Assembly: GCA_020060465.1 (NCBI GenBank)
Contig: JAGVAD010000063.1
Location: 1 to 36,480, forward strand
DNA length: 36,480 bases
DNA from: Anaerolineales bacterium
GTDB taxonomy: Bacteria; Chloroflexota; Anaerolineae; Anaerolineales; UBA4823
Reading direction: 5' to 3'
The notes beneath the pieces were generated by a model, which was not told where the DNA came from, did not search any database, and was given only the letters and a program-made list of their open reading frames with translations. The position numbers and the translations under genes were made by a program. Shown piece by piece: positions 15,938-23,323 of this stretch. Position 1 is the stretch's first letter, and the number at the start of each line of letters is the position of its first letter.

Positions 15938-16209
15938 ACCAACCAGCCGATGAAACCATTTCCCCCACCGAAAAGGTCGCCGCCGTCAAGCGAGCGCGTC
16001 AGGCAGAGTTGCTGCGCAAAGCCAACGTGGTGGGCGTAGGCGTAGGTTATCGCCGGTGGCGCGGCCAGCAAACCGACACTGTGGCGCTGGTGGTGATGGT
16101 CTCACGCAAGTTGCCGCGCGAGCAACTCGCCCCGGAAGACCTGCTGCCGCGCGAGCTGGACGGCGTGCCGGTGGATGTGCAGGAAGTGGGGGAACTGCGC
16201 GCATTTTAA
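15934..16209 (+). CDS. Stand-alone copy of the protease N-terminal domain
   Basis: Protein of 91 residues. Residues 29-91 align with residues 28-90 of the preceding protease: K(A/P)NVVGVGVG, an RKLP motif, LP(R)EL(D/N)GVP, then VGELRA. The protein stops exactly where the protease domain would begin. A 27-base stretch is identical in both genes (14994-15020 and 16022-16048), so the duplication is fairly recent or converting. Translation is coupled to the protease gene (ATGA overlap at 15934-15937). The function is unknown. A propeptide-like inhibitor, a substrate adaptor or an assembly partner would all fit. It is not a frameshifted remnant: no protease-domain sequence follows in any frame. 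Confidence 0.75.
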   Translation: MNQPADETISPTEKVAAVKRARQAELLRKANVVGVGVGYRRWRGQQTDTVALVVMVSRKLPREQLAPEDLLPRELDGVPVDVQEVGELRAF

Positions 16210-16409
16210 GGCGCGAGGATCGTCATCTCACTGGTTAATATCTAACGCGACAGTTTATGTCGTCTATGGGTAACGGAGTTTAAGATAAACTTCGCAACCT
16301 GTAGCGCGGCAGTCGTCTTACCTGTTAGAAATACAGGGGGAAATTTCGCAAATTCCGCGGAACGTCCCTGAAAATGGGTCTTGACTTTTCCTTAAGATTT
16401 CGTTAGAAT

Positions 16410-16440
16410 GACTTTGTAAGTATAATGAATTTACAAAGTC
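16410..16440 (+). promoter_or_regulatory. Palindromic operator overlapping the -10 box of the ROK gene
   Basis: GACTTTGTAA (16410-16419) and TTACAAAGTC (16431-16440) form a perfect 10-bp inverted repeat with an 11-base AT-rich centre. The centre contains TATAAT (16421-16426), the likely -10 box of the downstream operon. It ends 15 bases before the ATG of the ROK regulator, so autoregulation is the natural reading. No clear -35 box is seen. Confidence 0.75.
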
Positions 16441-16455
16441 ACTCGCGCTGTTCCC

Positions 16456-17625
16456 ATGAAAAAAGCCACCCACCAGCAAACCAAACAACACAATCGCGAT
16501 CTGGTTCTGCGCACCATCTTCGCCAATGAGAGCATCAGCCGGGCGGAGATCGCCCGCGTGACACACCTGACGCGCACCACCGTCTCCGACATCGTCGCTG
16601 GCTTGCTCGCCGAAGGATTGGTGCAAGAGATTGGTTTCGGCTCCTCGCTGGGCGGCAAAAACCCCATCCTGTTGAGCCTTGTCGCCAACTCCCGCTATCT
16701 GATCGGCCTGAACCTCGCCCAGGACAAGTTTTTCGGCGCCATTGTCAACCTGCGCGGCGAGATTATCGAAACGGTCGAACTGGCGGTGCAAAACCGCGTC
16801 GGCGAGCAGGTGCTGGAACTGGTTTATCAGGTCTTAGACGAACTGCTAAGCAAAGGGCGCCGCCCCATTGTTGGCATCGGCGTGGGCGCGCCGGGTCTGA
16901 TCAACACCCGCGAGGGGATCGTGCTCAACGCTGTCAACCTGGGCTGGCAAGACCTGCCGCTGGCAAACCTGCTTAAGGCGCGCTATAACCTGCCCGTGGT
17001 GGTGCTGAACGACAGCCAGGCAACCGCCATCGGTGAGTACGTCTACGGCGGCGAACACAACCCCGATGGCAACCTGGTCGTCGTCAACGTGAAACACGGC
17101 ATCGGCGCGGGCGTCATCATCAATGGCAATCTGTTTCAGGGCGACGGCGGCGGCGCAGGGGAAATCGGACATGTTGTGGTGCAAAAAGACGGCGCGCTTT
17201 GCCGTTGCGGCCGGCGCGGTTGCCTGGAAACCCTCGCCAGCGCCCAGGCGGTGGTGCAAAGAGTGCAAAGCCTAAATTTGCCGTTCTCAACCCTCCAGGA
17301 AGTGATCGCTGCATTTGAAAACGGTCATCCCCAGGTGAGCGCCGTAGTACTGGACGCTGGGCGACATCTGGGCGTATCCTTAGCGAATGTGATCGGCGCT
17401 CTCAACATCCAAAAAATTGTCCTCACCGGCGATATGACCCATTTCGGTGCGCCGTGGTTCAAAGCTGTGCAACAAGCCATGCAAGAAACCGCCCTGGCGC
17501 GCCTGGCGAAAAACACTCAATTGGAGATTGGCAAGTTAGATTATCGCGGCTGCATTTTGGGAGCGTCGGCGTTGCTCTTATTGAACAATTATTCCCTGCT
17601 CTTCTTGGGAGCGGAGGAGAAATGA
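16456..17625 (+). CDS. ROK-family transcriptional regulator
   Basis: Protein of 389 residues of the NagC/XylR type. Residues 14-58 form a winged helix (LRTIFANESISRAEIARVTHLTRTTVSDIVAGLLAEGLV). Residues 80-380 form the ROK sugar-binding domain: GIGVGAPGLIN, LNDSQATAIGE with Asp186, and the zinc motif GEIGHV...CRCGRRGCLE (His239, Cys249, Cys251, Cys256). The ATP-binding DxGGT of ROK kinases is replaced by IGLNLAQDKFFG, so it is a regulator rather than a kinase. It heads the carbohydrate operon to 24508 and has a palindrome just upstream. No Shine-Dalgarno is visible; the mRNA leader would be only about 20 bases. The stop overlaps the next start. Confidence 0.93.
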   Translation: MKKATHQQTKQHNRDLVLRTIFANESISRAEIARVTHLTRTTVSDIVAGLLAEGLVQEIGFGSSLGGKNPILLSLVANSRYLIGLNLAQDKFFGAIVNLRGEIIETVELAVQNRVGEQVLELVYQVLDELLSKGRRPIVGIGVGAPGLINTREGIVLNAVNLGWQDLPLANLLKARYNLPVVVLNDSQATAIGEYVYGGEHNPDGNLVVVNVKHGIGAGVIINGNLFQGDGGGAGEIGHVVVQKDGALCRCGRRGCLETLASAQAVVQRVQSLNLPFSTLQEVIAAFENGHPQVSAVVLDAGRHLGVSLANVIGALNIQKIVLTGDMTHFGAPWFKAVQQAMQETALARLAKNTQLEIGKLDYRGCILGASALLLLNNYSLLFLGAEEK

Positions 17626-19010
17626 TGCCTTCATTGCCGCTAATCCCTCCTCGCATTCGACCGCCTTTGGACGAAAGCTTCCGCCCGGCGGCGCTTTATC
17701 ATCGCGCTTTTCAGGCTGCGGCCGCCCCGCAGGGGTCGCCGTTGGTCATCGTCCTGGAGCGCAGCGAAAACGAATTCTCGCGCTATGAGACCCGCATTTT
17801 TCCGCCAGGGCACCCCAATTTCGAGGCGAATTTCCATTTCGTGGAGCGCACAGTCAAGTTCCTGCTCTGGCAGCGTGGCGGCTATCGCCTGTACATCGGC
17901 GGTCCGCCCTCCATAGCCGATGATCTGCGCCGCCGCTACTCCTCCACTGGTGAACGCCAGTTCGATGCTCGCTTTATGGGGGAGCTGGTGTACGAGAAAC
18001 CATTCGAGGTGATCTCTTGCAAAGCGGAAGAAGCGCCCGCGGCGCGTGAGAGGGGTAAGTTGTTAGGTCGTCATTTAGAAGGCTGCCGCATCGGCTTTGA
18101 CCTGGGCGCTTCCGACCGCAAAGTGAGCGCGGTTGTGGATGGCGTACCTGTGTATAGTGAAGAGGTGATTTGGGAGCCGCGTAAACACGCCGATCCCGAA
18201 TATCATTATCGCGAAATCCTCACCGCGCTGAAGACAGCCGCCGGGAAAATGCCGCGCCTGGACGCCATTGGCGGCAGTTCAGCGGGCATCTATATCAACA
18301 ACCGCCCGATGGTGGCTTCGCTGTTTCGCAGTGTGCCGCCCGAACGATATGGCGAGATCAAATCGCTCTTCCTGCGCCTGAGTGAGGCGATGAGAGCGCC
18401 GCTGGAGGTGATCAACGACGGCGATGTCACCGCCCTGGCAGGCTCCATGTCCATCGGCGAAAATGGCATCCTGGGCATCGCCCTGGGTTCCAGTCAGGCC
18501 GCCGGTTATGTTAATCTGGAGGGTCGTCTCATGGGATGGTTGAGCGAACTGGCTTTCGCCCCCGTGGATTACAGCCCTCACGCCCCCATAGAAGAATGGT
18601 CAGGAGATCGAGGCTGCGGCGCGTCCTATCTATCCCAACAATGCGTCTTTCGCCTGGCACCCGAAGCAGGCATTGAGATACCAGCTCACCTCACCGACGC
18701 AGAAAAACTAAGCTTTGTACAGGAAAAACTGGAGGCTGGTCACGAAGGCGCGGTAAAAATCTGGCAAAGCATGGGCGTTTATCTTGGTTATAGCCTGGCG
18801 CACTACGCCGATTTTTATGACATCCAGCATGTGCTGATCTTAGGACGTTGCACTTCAGGCCGCGGCGGCGAATTGCTGTTTGAAGGTGCGCGCCAGGTCC
18901 TGAAAGCCGAATTTCCCGAACTGTTCGAAAGGATCGGCTTGCACCTGCCGGACGAAAAAATTCGCCGCGTGGGGCAGGCCGTCGCCGCAGCAAGTTTACC
19001 GGCGCTGTGA
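17622..19010 (+). CDS. ROK/hexokinase-fold protein, probable sugar kinase
   Basis: Protein of 462 residues. The first ~150 residues are an unusual N-terminal extension without known motifs (it contains ERTVKFLLWQRGGYRLYIGGP). From residue 156 a sugar-kinase fold is visible: phosphate-1 loop IGFDLGASDRKVSAVVDG, DAIGGSSAGIYINN, VINDGDVTALAG with Asp266 in the catalytic position, and LGIALGSSQAAGYVN as the phosphate-2 loop. A C-terminal LILGRCTSGRGGELL resembles the adenosine motif. It probably phosphorylates the imported sugar, although the extension and divergent loops leave room for a sensor role. GGAGG is near two adjacent ATGs (17622, 17625). It overlaps the ROK regulator stop, indicating coupling. 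Confidence 0.75.
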   Translation: MMPSLPLIPPRIRPPLDESFRPAALYHRAFQAAAAPQGSPLVIVLERSENEFSRYETRIFPPGHPNFEANFHFVERTVKFLLWQRGGYRLYIGGPPSIADDLRRRYSSTGERQFDARFMGELVYEKPFEVISCKAEEAPAARERGKLLGRHLEGCRIGFDLGASDRKVSAVVDGVPVYSEEVIWEPRKHADPEYHYREILTALKTAAGKMPRLDAIGGSSAGIYINNRPMVASLFRSVPPERYGEIKSLFLRLSEAMRAPLEVINDGDVTALAGSMSIGENGILGIALGSSQAAGYVNLEGRLMGWLSELAFAPVDYSPHAPIEEWSGDRGCGASYLSQQCVFRLAPEAGIEIPAHLTDAEKLSFVQEKLEAGHEGAVKIWQSMGVYLGYSLAHYADFYDIQHVLILGRCTSGRGGELLFEGARQVLKAEFPELFERIGLHLPDEKIRRVGQAVAAASLPAL

Positions 19011-19063
19011 GGCGCGTTGAAGGGCAACGGCAATTGCACGTCGCTGGAAAGGAATTGCATGGA

Positions 19064-19912
19064 ATGAAACTTCATCTGCCCACCTCTGAAATTTTCGTTC
19101 CAGACGGATTGTCCGTCGAGGCTGCGTTGGCGCGGACGACGCACCTGTGCATCGCCGCCCACCAGGATGACATCGAAATCATGGCTGCCCAGCCGATATT
19201 GGAGTGCTTCCAACAGAAAGATAAATGGTTCACGGGCGTGGTAATCACCGATGGACGTGGATCGCCACGCAGTGGGTTATACGAGGGCTACACAGACGAC
19301 GAGATGCGCCTGGTGCGATTCAAAGAGCAGCGCAAAGCCGCGGTGATCGGCGAGTACGCGGCTCTGGTAATGTTGGATTATCCCAGCCAGATCGTCAAAG
19401 ACGCCTCCAGCACAGAGCCGGTGGAAGATCTGATTGACTTGATCCGTGCAGCCAAACCGCAGTTTATCTACACCCATAACCTGGCAGATAAACATGATAC
19501 GCACGTGGCGGTGGCATTGAGAGTCATAACCGCTCTGCGCCAACTGAGACAAGCTGAACTTCCAAACCGCCTCATCGGTTGTGAGGTCTGGCGCGACCTG
19601 GATTGGATGGTGGACGCCGACAAAATCGCCATGGATGTGTCTGCCCATGACAATCTCCAAACTGCGCTGGTGAGCGTTTACGATTCGCAAATCGCCGGCG
19701 GCAAGCGGTACGACTTGGCAAGCATGGCACGTCGTCGCGCCAACGCCACCTACTTTGAATCTCACGGCGTGGATCAAGCGACCGGTTTGTGTTTCGGCAT
19801 GGATATGACCACTCTCATTCAAGATACCAGTCTGGATGTTTCCGCTTTCATTCAACATTACATTGAGCATTTTGCTCAAGACGTAACCGCGCGCCTGGCG
19901 CGATTGTGTTAG
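19064..19912 (+). CDS. PIG-L/LmbE-family deacetylase
   Basis: Protein of 282 residues. The zinc motif AAHQDDIEI (His33, Asp35, Asp36) and the second His motif DKHDTHVAV (His144, His147) define the PIG-L family, whose members hydrolyse N-acetyl groups from GlcNAc-type sugars and conjugates. The Asp after the first His is the usual general base. Start: ATG 19064 with AAAGGA upstream; a GTG at 19007 overlapping the previous stop (GTGA) would add 19 residues. No signal peptide, so it acts in the cytoplasm after import. With a ROK regulator, a ROK-fold kinase and an ABC importer around it, an N-acetylated sugar is a reasonable substrate guess. Confidence 0.88.
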   Translation: MKLHLPTSEIFVPDGLSVEAALARTTHLCIAAHQDDIEIMAAQPILECFQQKDKWFTGVVITDGRGSPRSGLYEGYTDDEMRLVRFKEQRKAAVIGEYAALVMLDYPSQIVKDASSTEPVEDLIDLIRAAKPQFIYTHNLADKHDTHVAVALRVITALRQLRQAELPNRLIGCEVWRDLDWMVDADKIAMDVSAHDNLQTALVSVYDSQIAGGKRYDLASMARRRANATYFESHGVDQATGLCFGMDMTTLIQDTSLDVSAFIQHYIEHFAQDVTARLARLC

Positions 19913-20014
19913 AAACCCAGCCTGGAAAGGAGGTAGATAGCAGCGCATAAAATCGGTTTGTGTCGAACTTGCAACAGATATTTCTATCAAACATCTTATG
20001 TAGGAGAAGAGACA

Positions 20015-21448
20015 ATGAATAAAAAGTTGTTCGTTCTGTTATCGGCGCTGGTGATCACCAGCATGATCCTAGCGGCTTGCGGGCCAACTGCGCCCGCTCA
20101 AACTCAAGCGCCGGCGGCCACCGAAGCCCCCGCAGTCACCGAAGCGCCAGCGGAGACCGAGGCCCCAGCAGCCACTGAAGCCCCCGCAGCGACCGAAGCC
20201 CCCGCAGCGACCGAAGCCCCCGCAGCGACCGAAGAGCCAGCCGAGGAAGTAACCCTGACGCTGGGCTCCTGGCGCGTAGACGATGTGGACGCCTGGGCAG
20301 TCATTACCAAAGCCTTCCATGAGGAATATCCCAACATTACCGTCAAGTTCGACCCAACCAACCCGCCCGACTATAACGCCACCCTGCGCACGCAGCTCGA
20401 AACCGGCACCGGCCCGGATCTGTTCTTCGTGCGTTCTTTTGCTACCGGGCGCGAGTTGTTCGACAACGGTTATATCGCTTCCTTGAAAGATCTGCCCGGC
20501 ATTTACGATCGCTTCACCGACGCTTCCCGCGCTCCATGGGCAACCGACGACGGCGAACCCTACGCGGTGCCCATCATTGCTGTCTCGCATGGTATCTATT
20601 ATAATGAAGACCTGTTTGCTGCCAATGGTTTGTCTGTCCCCGCCACCTGGGAAGAGCTGCTGGCTGCCGCCCAGAAGCTCAAAGACGCCGGGGTCATCCC
20701 CTTTGCCAACGGCACCAAAGACGCCTGGGATATCAATGAAGTGGTCATGATGCAACTCATCCCCAGCGACATCGGCGGCTATGAGGGCCGCATGGCTTAC
20801 CTGAACGGCGAGCGCTGTTTCAATGACGCGGACATGGTTGAGGCGTTCCAGCGTATCCAGGACCTCAAACCTTTCTTGCCAGATGGTTTTGAAGCCATTA
20901 GCTACTACGACGCGCAGCAATTGTTTGCCCAGGGACAGGCGGCGATGATGTTCGACGGCTCCTGGAGCATCGGCGGCTTCCAGAAAGATGCAACCGATTT
21001 CAAATGGAGCGTCTTCTATGCGCCCCCGCCCGCCGGTAAAGATATGTATGTGACTTTCCACATTGACGCGGCCATCGGCGCCAACGCTGCTTCCAAGAAT
21101 CTTGAAGCGGCGATGACCTTCCTGGAATGGCTCGAAACCCCCAAGTTTGCTGAACTACTCGGCAATCAGTTGCCGGGCTTCTTCCCGCTCAGCAAAGACG
21201 CCCCGCAATTGAGCGATCCGGTTGCAGCAACCTTCATGAGCTTCAACCAGCAAGCCAAGGGCGTTGACATCCGCTTTGTGTGGGAAAAATTGTTGGCTGC
21301 TCCATCGGGTCAGGTGGATGCTTACACCGCTTTGAACAATGCCGTCATCGCGGTTTTGAAAGGCGAAATGACCCCGCAAGAGGCTGCGGACAGCCTGCAG
21401 GCTGCTCTGGCAGCCTGGTATGAGCCAGCCAAAACCTGTAAAAAGTAA
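20015..21448 (+). CDS. Sugar ABC transporter substrate-binding lipoprotein (family 1)
   Basis: Lipoprotein of 477 residues. A signal peptide ends in a lipobox ILAAC with Cys22, followed by a ~50-residue linker of Ala-Thr-Glu-Ala-Pro-Ala repeats that tethers the domain. From residue ~75 it is a family-1 solute-binding protein (UgpB/MalE-like): LTLGSWRVDDVDAWAVITKAFHEEYPNITVKF, GTGPDLFF, YNEDLFAANGLSVPATWEELLAAAQKLKDAGVIP, AMMFDGSWSIGGF, and a C-terminal Glu/Met/Thr-Pro-Gln-Glu-Ala helix. It is followed by two permeases. No ATPase gene is in the operon, as is usual when a shared MsmK-type ATPase is used. GGAGAAGA precedes the ATG. Confidence 0.95.
   Translation: MNKKLFVLLSALVITSMILAACGPTAPAQTQAPAATEAPAVTEAPAETEAPAATEAPAATEAPAATEAPAATEEPAEEVTLTLGSWRVDDVDAWAVITKAFHEEYPNITVKFDPTNPPDYNATLRTQLETGTGPDLFFVRSFATGRELFDNGYIASLKDLPGIYDRFTDASRAPWATDDGEPYAVPIIAVSHGIYYNEDLFAANGLSVPATWEELLAAAQKLKDAGVIPFANGTKDAWDINEVVMMQLIPSDIGGYEGRMAYLNGERCFNDADMVEAFQRIQDLKPFLPDGFEAISYYDAQQLFAQGQAAMMFDGSWSIGGFQKDATDFKWSVFYAPPPAGKDMYVTFHIDAAIGANAASKNLEAAMTFLEWLETPKFAELLGNQLPGFFPLSKDAPQLSDPVAATFMSFNQQAKGVDIRFVWEKLLAAPSGQVDAYTALNNAVIAVLKGEMTPQEAADSLQAALAAWYEPAKTCKK
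20107..20244 (+). repeat. 18-base tandem repeat encoding the lipoprotein linker
   Basis: Seven to eight copies of an 18-base unit encode Ala-Thr-Glu-Ala-Pro-Ala. The last three copies are almost base-perfect (GCAGCGACCGAAGCCCCC), while the earlier ones have drifted at synonymous and Val/Glu positions. Such tracts are prone to length change by slippage. Confidence 0.85.
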
Positions 21449-21458
21449 GTTTCGATAG

Positions 21459-21499
21459 GAGAATGGCAGGGACTGAAATGGCGAGCCCCTGCCATTCTC
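21459..21499 (+). promoter_or_regulatory. Intercistronic hairpin between binding protein and permease genes
   Basis: A perfect 13-bp stem (21459-21471 with 21487-21499, GAGAATGGCAGGG and its complement) with a 15-base loop lies in the 66-base gap before the first permease. In comparable operons such structures lower expression of the permeases relative to the binding protein by processing or partial termination; that role is inferred here. Confidence 0.7.
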
Positions 21500-21514
21500 T
21501 TGGCAGGAGAAACG

Positions 21515-22477
21515 ATGCCCCAGACAATTGCTTCGGAAAAGAAAAGAGCCAATCTCTTCAATCACGAATTTCGCAGCAAAGTCACGTGGCTGTTATTTCT
21601 GTTGCCAGCCCTGACGATCTACCTCACCTTTATGGCTGGGCCCTTGTTCGACTCGTTACGATTAAGTCTGTATCAAGGAGAAGGCTATAACCCCACCAGA
21701 TTTGTTGGACTGGAGAATTACGTTGCGCTCTTTACCAACCCTCTCTGGCGAGAGAGATTTTTCGGGGCGCTGCTGCACACCTGTATATTTTTCTCTATTC
21801 ACATGTTAGTTCAAAATAGCCTGGGGCTGCTATTTGCGAACTTGCTATCCTTCGAATTTAAAGGTCGCGATATCTATCGCACAATCATCTTTGCTCCGGC
21901 GACATTATCGGTGTTGGTGGTTGGTTTTCTGTGGACGTTGATCTTGAATCCGCAATGGGGAGCGGTCAATAAAATCCTGATTGCGATGAATTTGAAGTCT
22001 CTGGCGTTGCCCTGGCTGGGAAGGGCAAACCTGGCTCTGCCGGTAATTTCCTTGACCTCAGTCTGGCAATGGGTGGGCATGCCCACTGTCTTGTTCCTAG
22101 CCGGCTTGATGGGAATTTCGGACGAATTGCTCGAAGCCGCCCGCATAGATGGCGCTTCGGAATGGAAGATTTTTTGGAAAATCAAGGTTCCATTGCTCAA
22201 ACCGGTGATTGGGATCGTTGCAATTCTGACCTTCGTTGATAATTTCAACGCCTTCGATGTGATCTATGCTATGGCCGGTGCAAAAGGGGAACCCGGCTAT
22301 TCCACTGACCTGCTGGCTACGCTCTTTTACCGCACAGGCATCGCTGGCGAACACCCGGTTGGCATTCCCAATATGGGCATGGGAGCGGCAATCGCCACGA
22401 TGACATTTGTTATCTTGATGAGCGGCGTCCTTCTTTGGCTATACCTGTCGCGCCGCAACGTTACCGACGAGGCGTAA
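21515..22477 (+). CDS. Sugar ABC transporter permease (MalF/UgpA type)
   Basis: Inner-membrane protein of 320 residues with six predicted helices and the EAA loop that contacts the ATPase (EAARIDGASEWKIFWKIKVPLLKP). The first helix, TWLLFLLPALTIYLTFMAGPLFDSLRLSLY, is typical of the family. AGGAG lies just upstream of the ATG. It pairs with the next gene to form the heterodimeric channel for the family-1 binding protein. Confidence 0.95.
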   Translation: MPQTIASEKKRANLFNHEFRSKVTWLLFLLPALTIYLTFMAGPLFDSLRLSLYQGEGYNPTRFVGLENYVALFTNPLWRERFFGALLHTCIFFSIHMLVQNSLGLLFANLLSFEFKGRDIYRTIIFAPATLSVLVVGFLWTLILNPQWGAVNKILIAMNLKSLALPWLGRANLALPVISLTSVWQWVGMPTVLFLAGLMGISDELLEAARIDGASEWKIFWKIKVPLLKPVIGIVAILTFVDNFNAFDVIYAMAGAKGEPGYSTDLLATLFYRTGIAGEHPVGIPNMGMGAAIATMTFVILMSGVLLWLYLSRRNVTDEA

Positions 22478-22491
22478 AGGAGAAATGACTC

Positions 22492-23319
22492 ATGAGCCGT
22501 TCAACAATCGCCCGCTTGCCCACCTATCTTATTCTCACTGCCTGGTCGGTAGTTGTCCTGTTCCCGTTATGGACTTTGATTGTCAACTCGTTCAAACCTC
22601 AGAAAGAGATTTTCAAAGACCCATTTGGCTTGCCCAAGAACTTCACCTTGGCCGGCTACGAAGCCGCCTGGAAGACTGGACGTTTTGACCTGTACTTTAC
22701 AAATTCTATTATCGTCACGCTGATTTCACTGGTTCTTATTTTGGCAGTTGGCTCTATGGCTGCCTATTCTCTCGCCAAATGGAAATCCTGGGTGACGAAC
22801 TTTCTATACGTTTTCTTCATTGCTGGATTGATGATCCCTATCCGACTCGGCACCATTGACCTGGTTCGACTTATCAAAACCCTCAACCTGCAAGACACGA
22901 TCTGGAGTCTGATCCCGGTTTACATTGCCATGGGTATGCCCATCGCCACATTTGTGTTGACCGCCTTTATCAAAGATCTGCCCAGCGAAATGTTTGACGC
23001 AGCAAAAGTGGATGGCGCATCGGAATGGCAGACCTATCTGACCATCGTGCTGCCGCTCATGCGCCCAGCGCTGGCTACGGTAGCCATCTTCAATATGATC
23101 AAAATCTGGAATGATTTCTGGTTCCCATTGGTGTTCATTCGTGTGGAGGAGGCGCGCACGGTTGCGCTTGGTGTTTCTCTGCTATTCGGCCAATATCGAA
23201 CCGATTGGACGCGTGCGCTGGCTGTCCTCTCCCTGGCGGCAGTACCTCTCTTGATCTTATATGTCTTATTATCTCGACAATTCATTAAAGGTTTGACTGC
23301 TGGAGCAGTCAAAGGATAA
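22492..23319 (+). CDS. Sugar ABC transporter permease (MalG/UgpE type)
   Basis: Inner-membrane protein of 275 residues, six helices, EAA loop DAAKVDGASEWQTYLTIVLPLMRP. It has the family beginning (a short cytoplasmic stretch, a hydrophobic helix, then VNSFKPQKEIFKDPFGLPKNFTLAGYEAAW) and the closing FIKGLTAGAVKG. AAAGGAGA lies upstream of the start, and the gap to the previous gene is 14 bases. Second half of the permease pair. Confidence 0.96.
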   Translation: MSRSTIARLPTYLILTAWSVVVLFPLWTLIVNSFKPQKEIFKDPFGLPKNFTLAGYEAAWKTGRFDLYFTNSIIVTLISLVLILAVGSMAAYSLAKWKSWVTNFLYVFFIAGLMIPIRLGTIDLVRLIKTLNLQDTIWSLIPVYIAMGMPIATFVLTAFIKDLPSEMFDAAKVDGASEWQTYLTIVLPLMRPALATVAIFNMIKIWNDFWFPLVFIRVEEARTVALGVSLLFGQYRTDWTRALAVLSLAAVPLLILYVLLSRQFIKGLTAGAVKG

Positions 23320-23323
23320 TCGC

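Noticed and set aside
20107..20244. Short regular repeats considered as a CRISPR array
   Set aside because: The 18-base units are contiguous without spacers and encode the lipoprotein linker.
20069..21061. 330-codon frame antisense to the sugar-binding lipoprotein
   Set aside because: Gly/Arg/Phe-rich repeats mirror the Thr-Glu-Ala-Pro linker; it is a shadow of the binding-protein gene.
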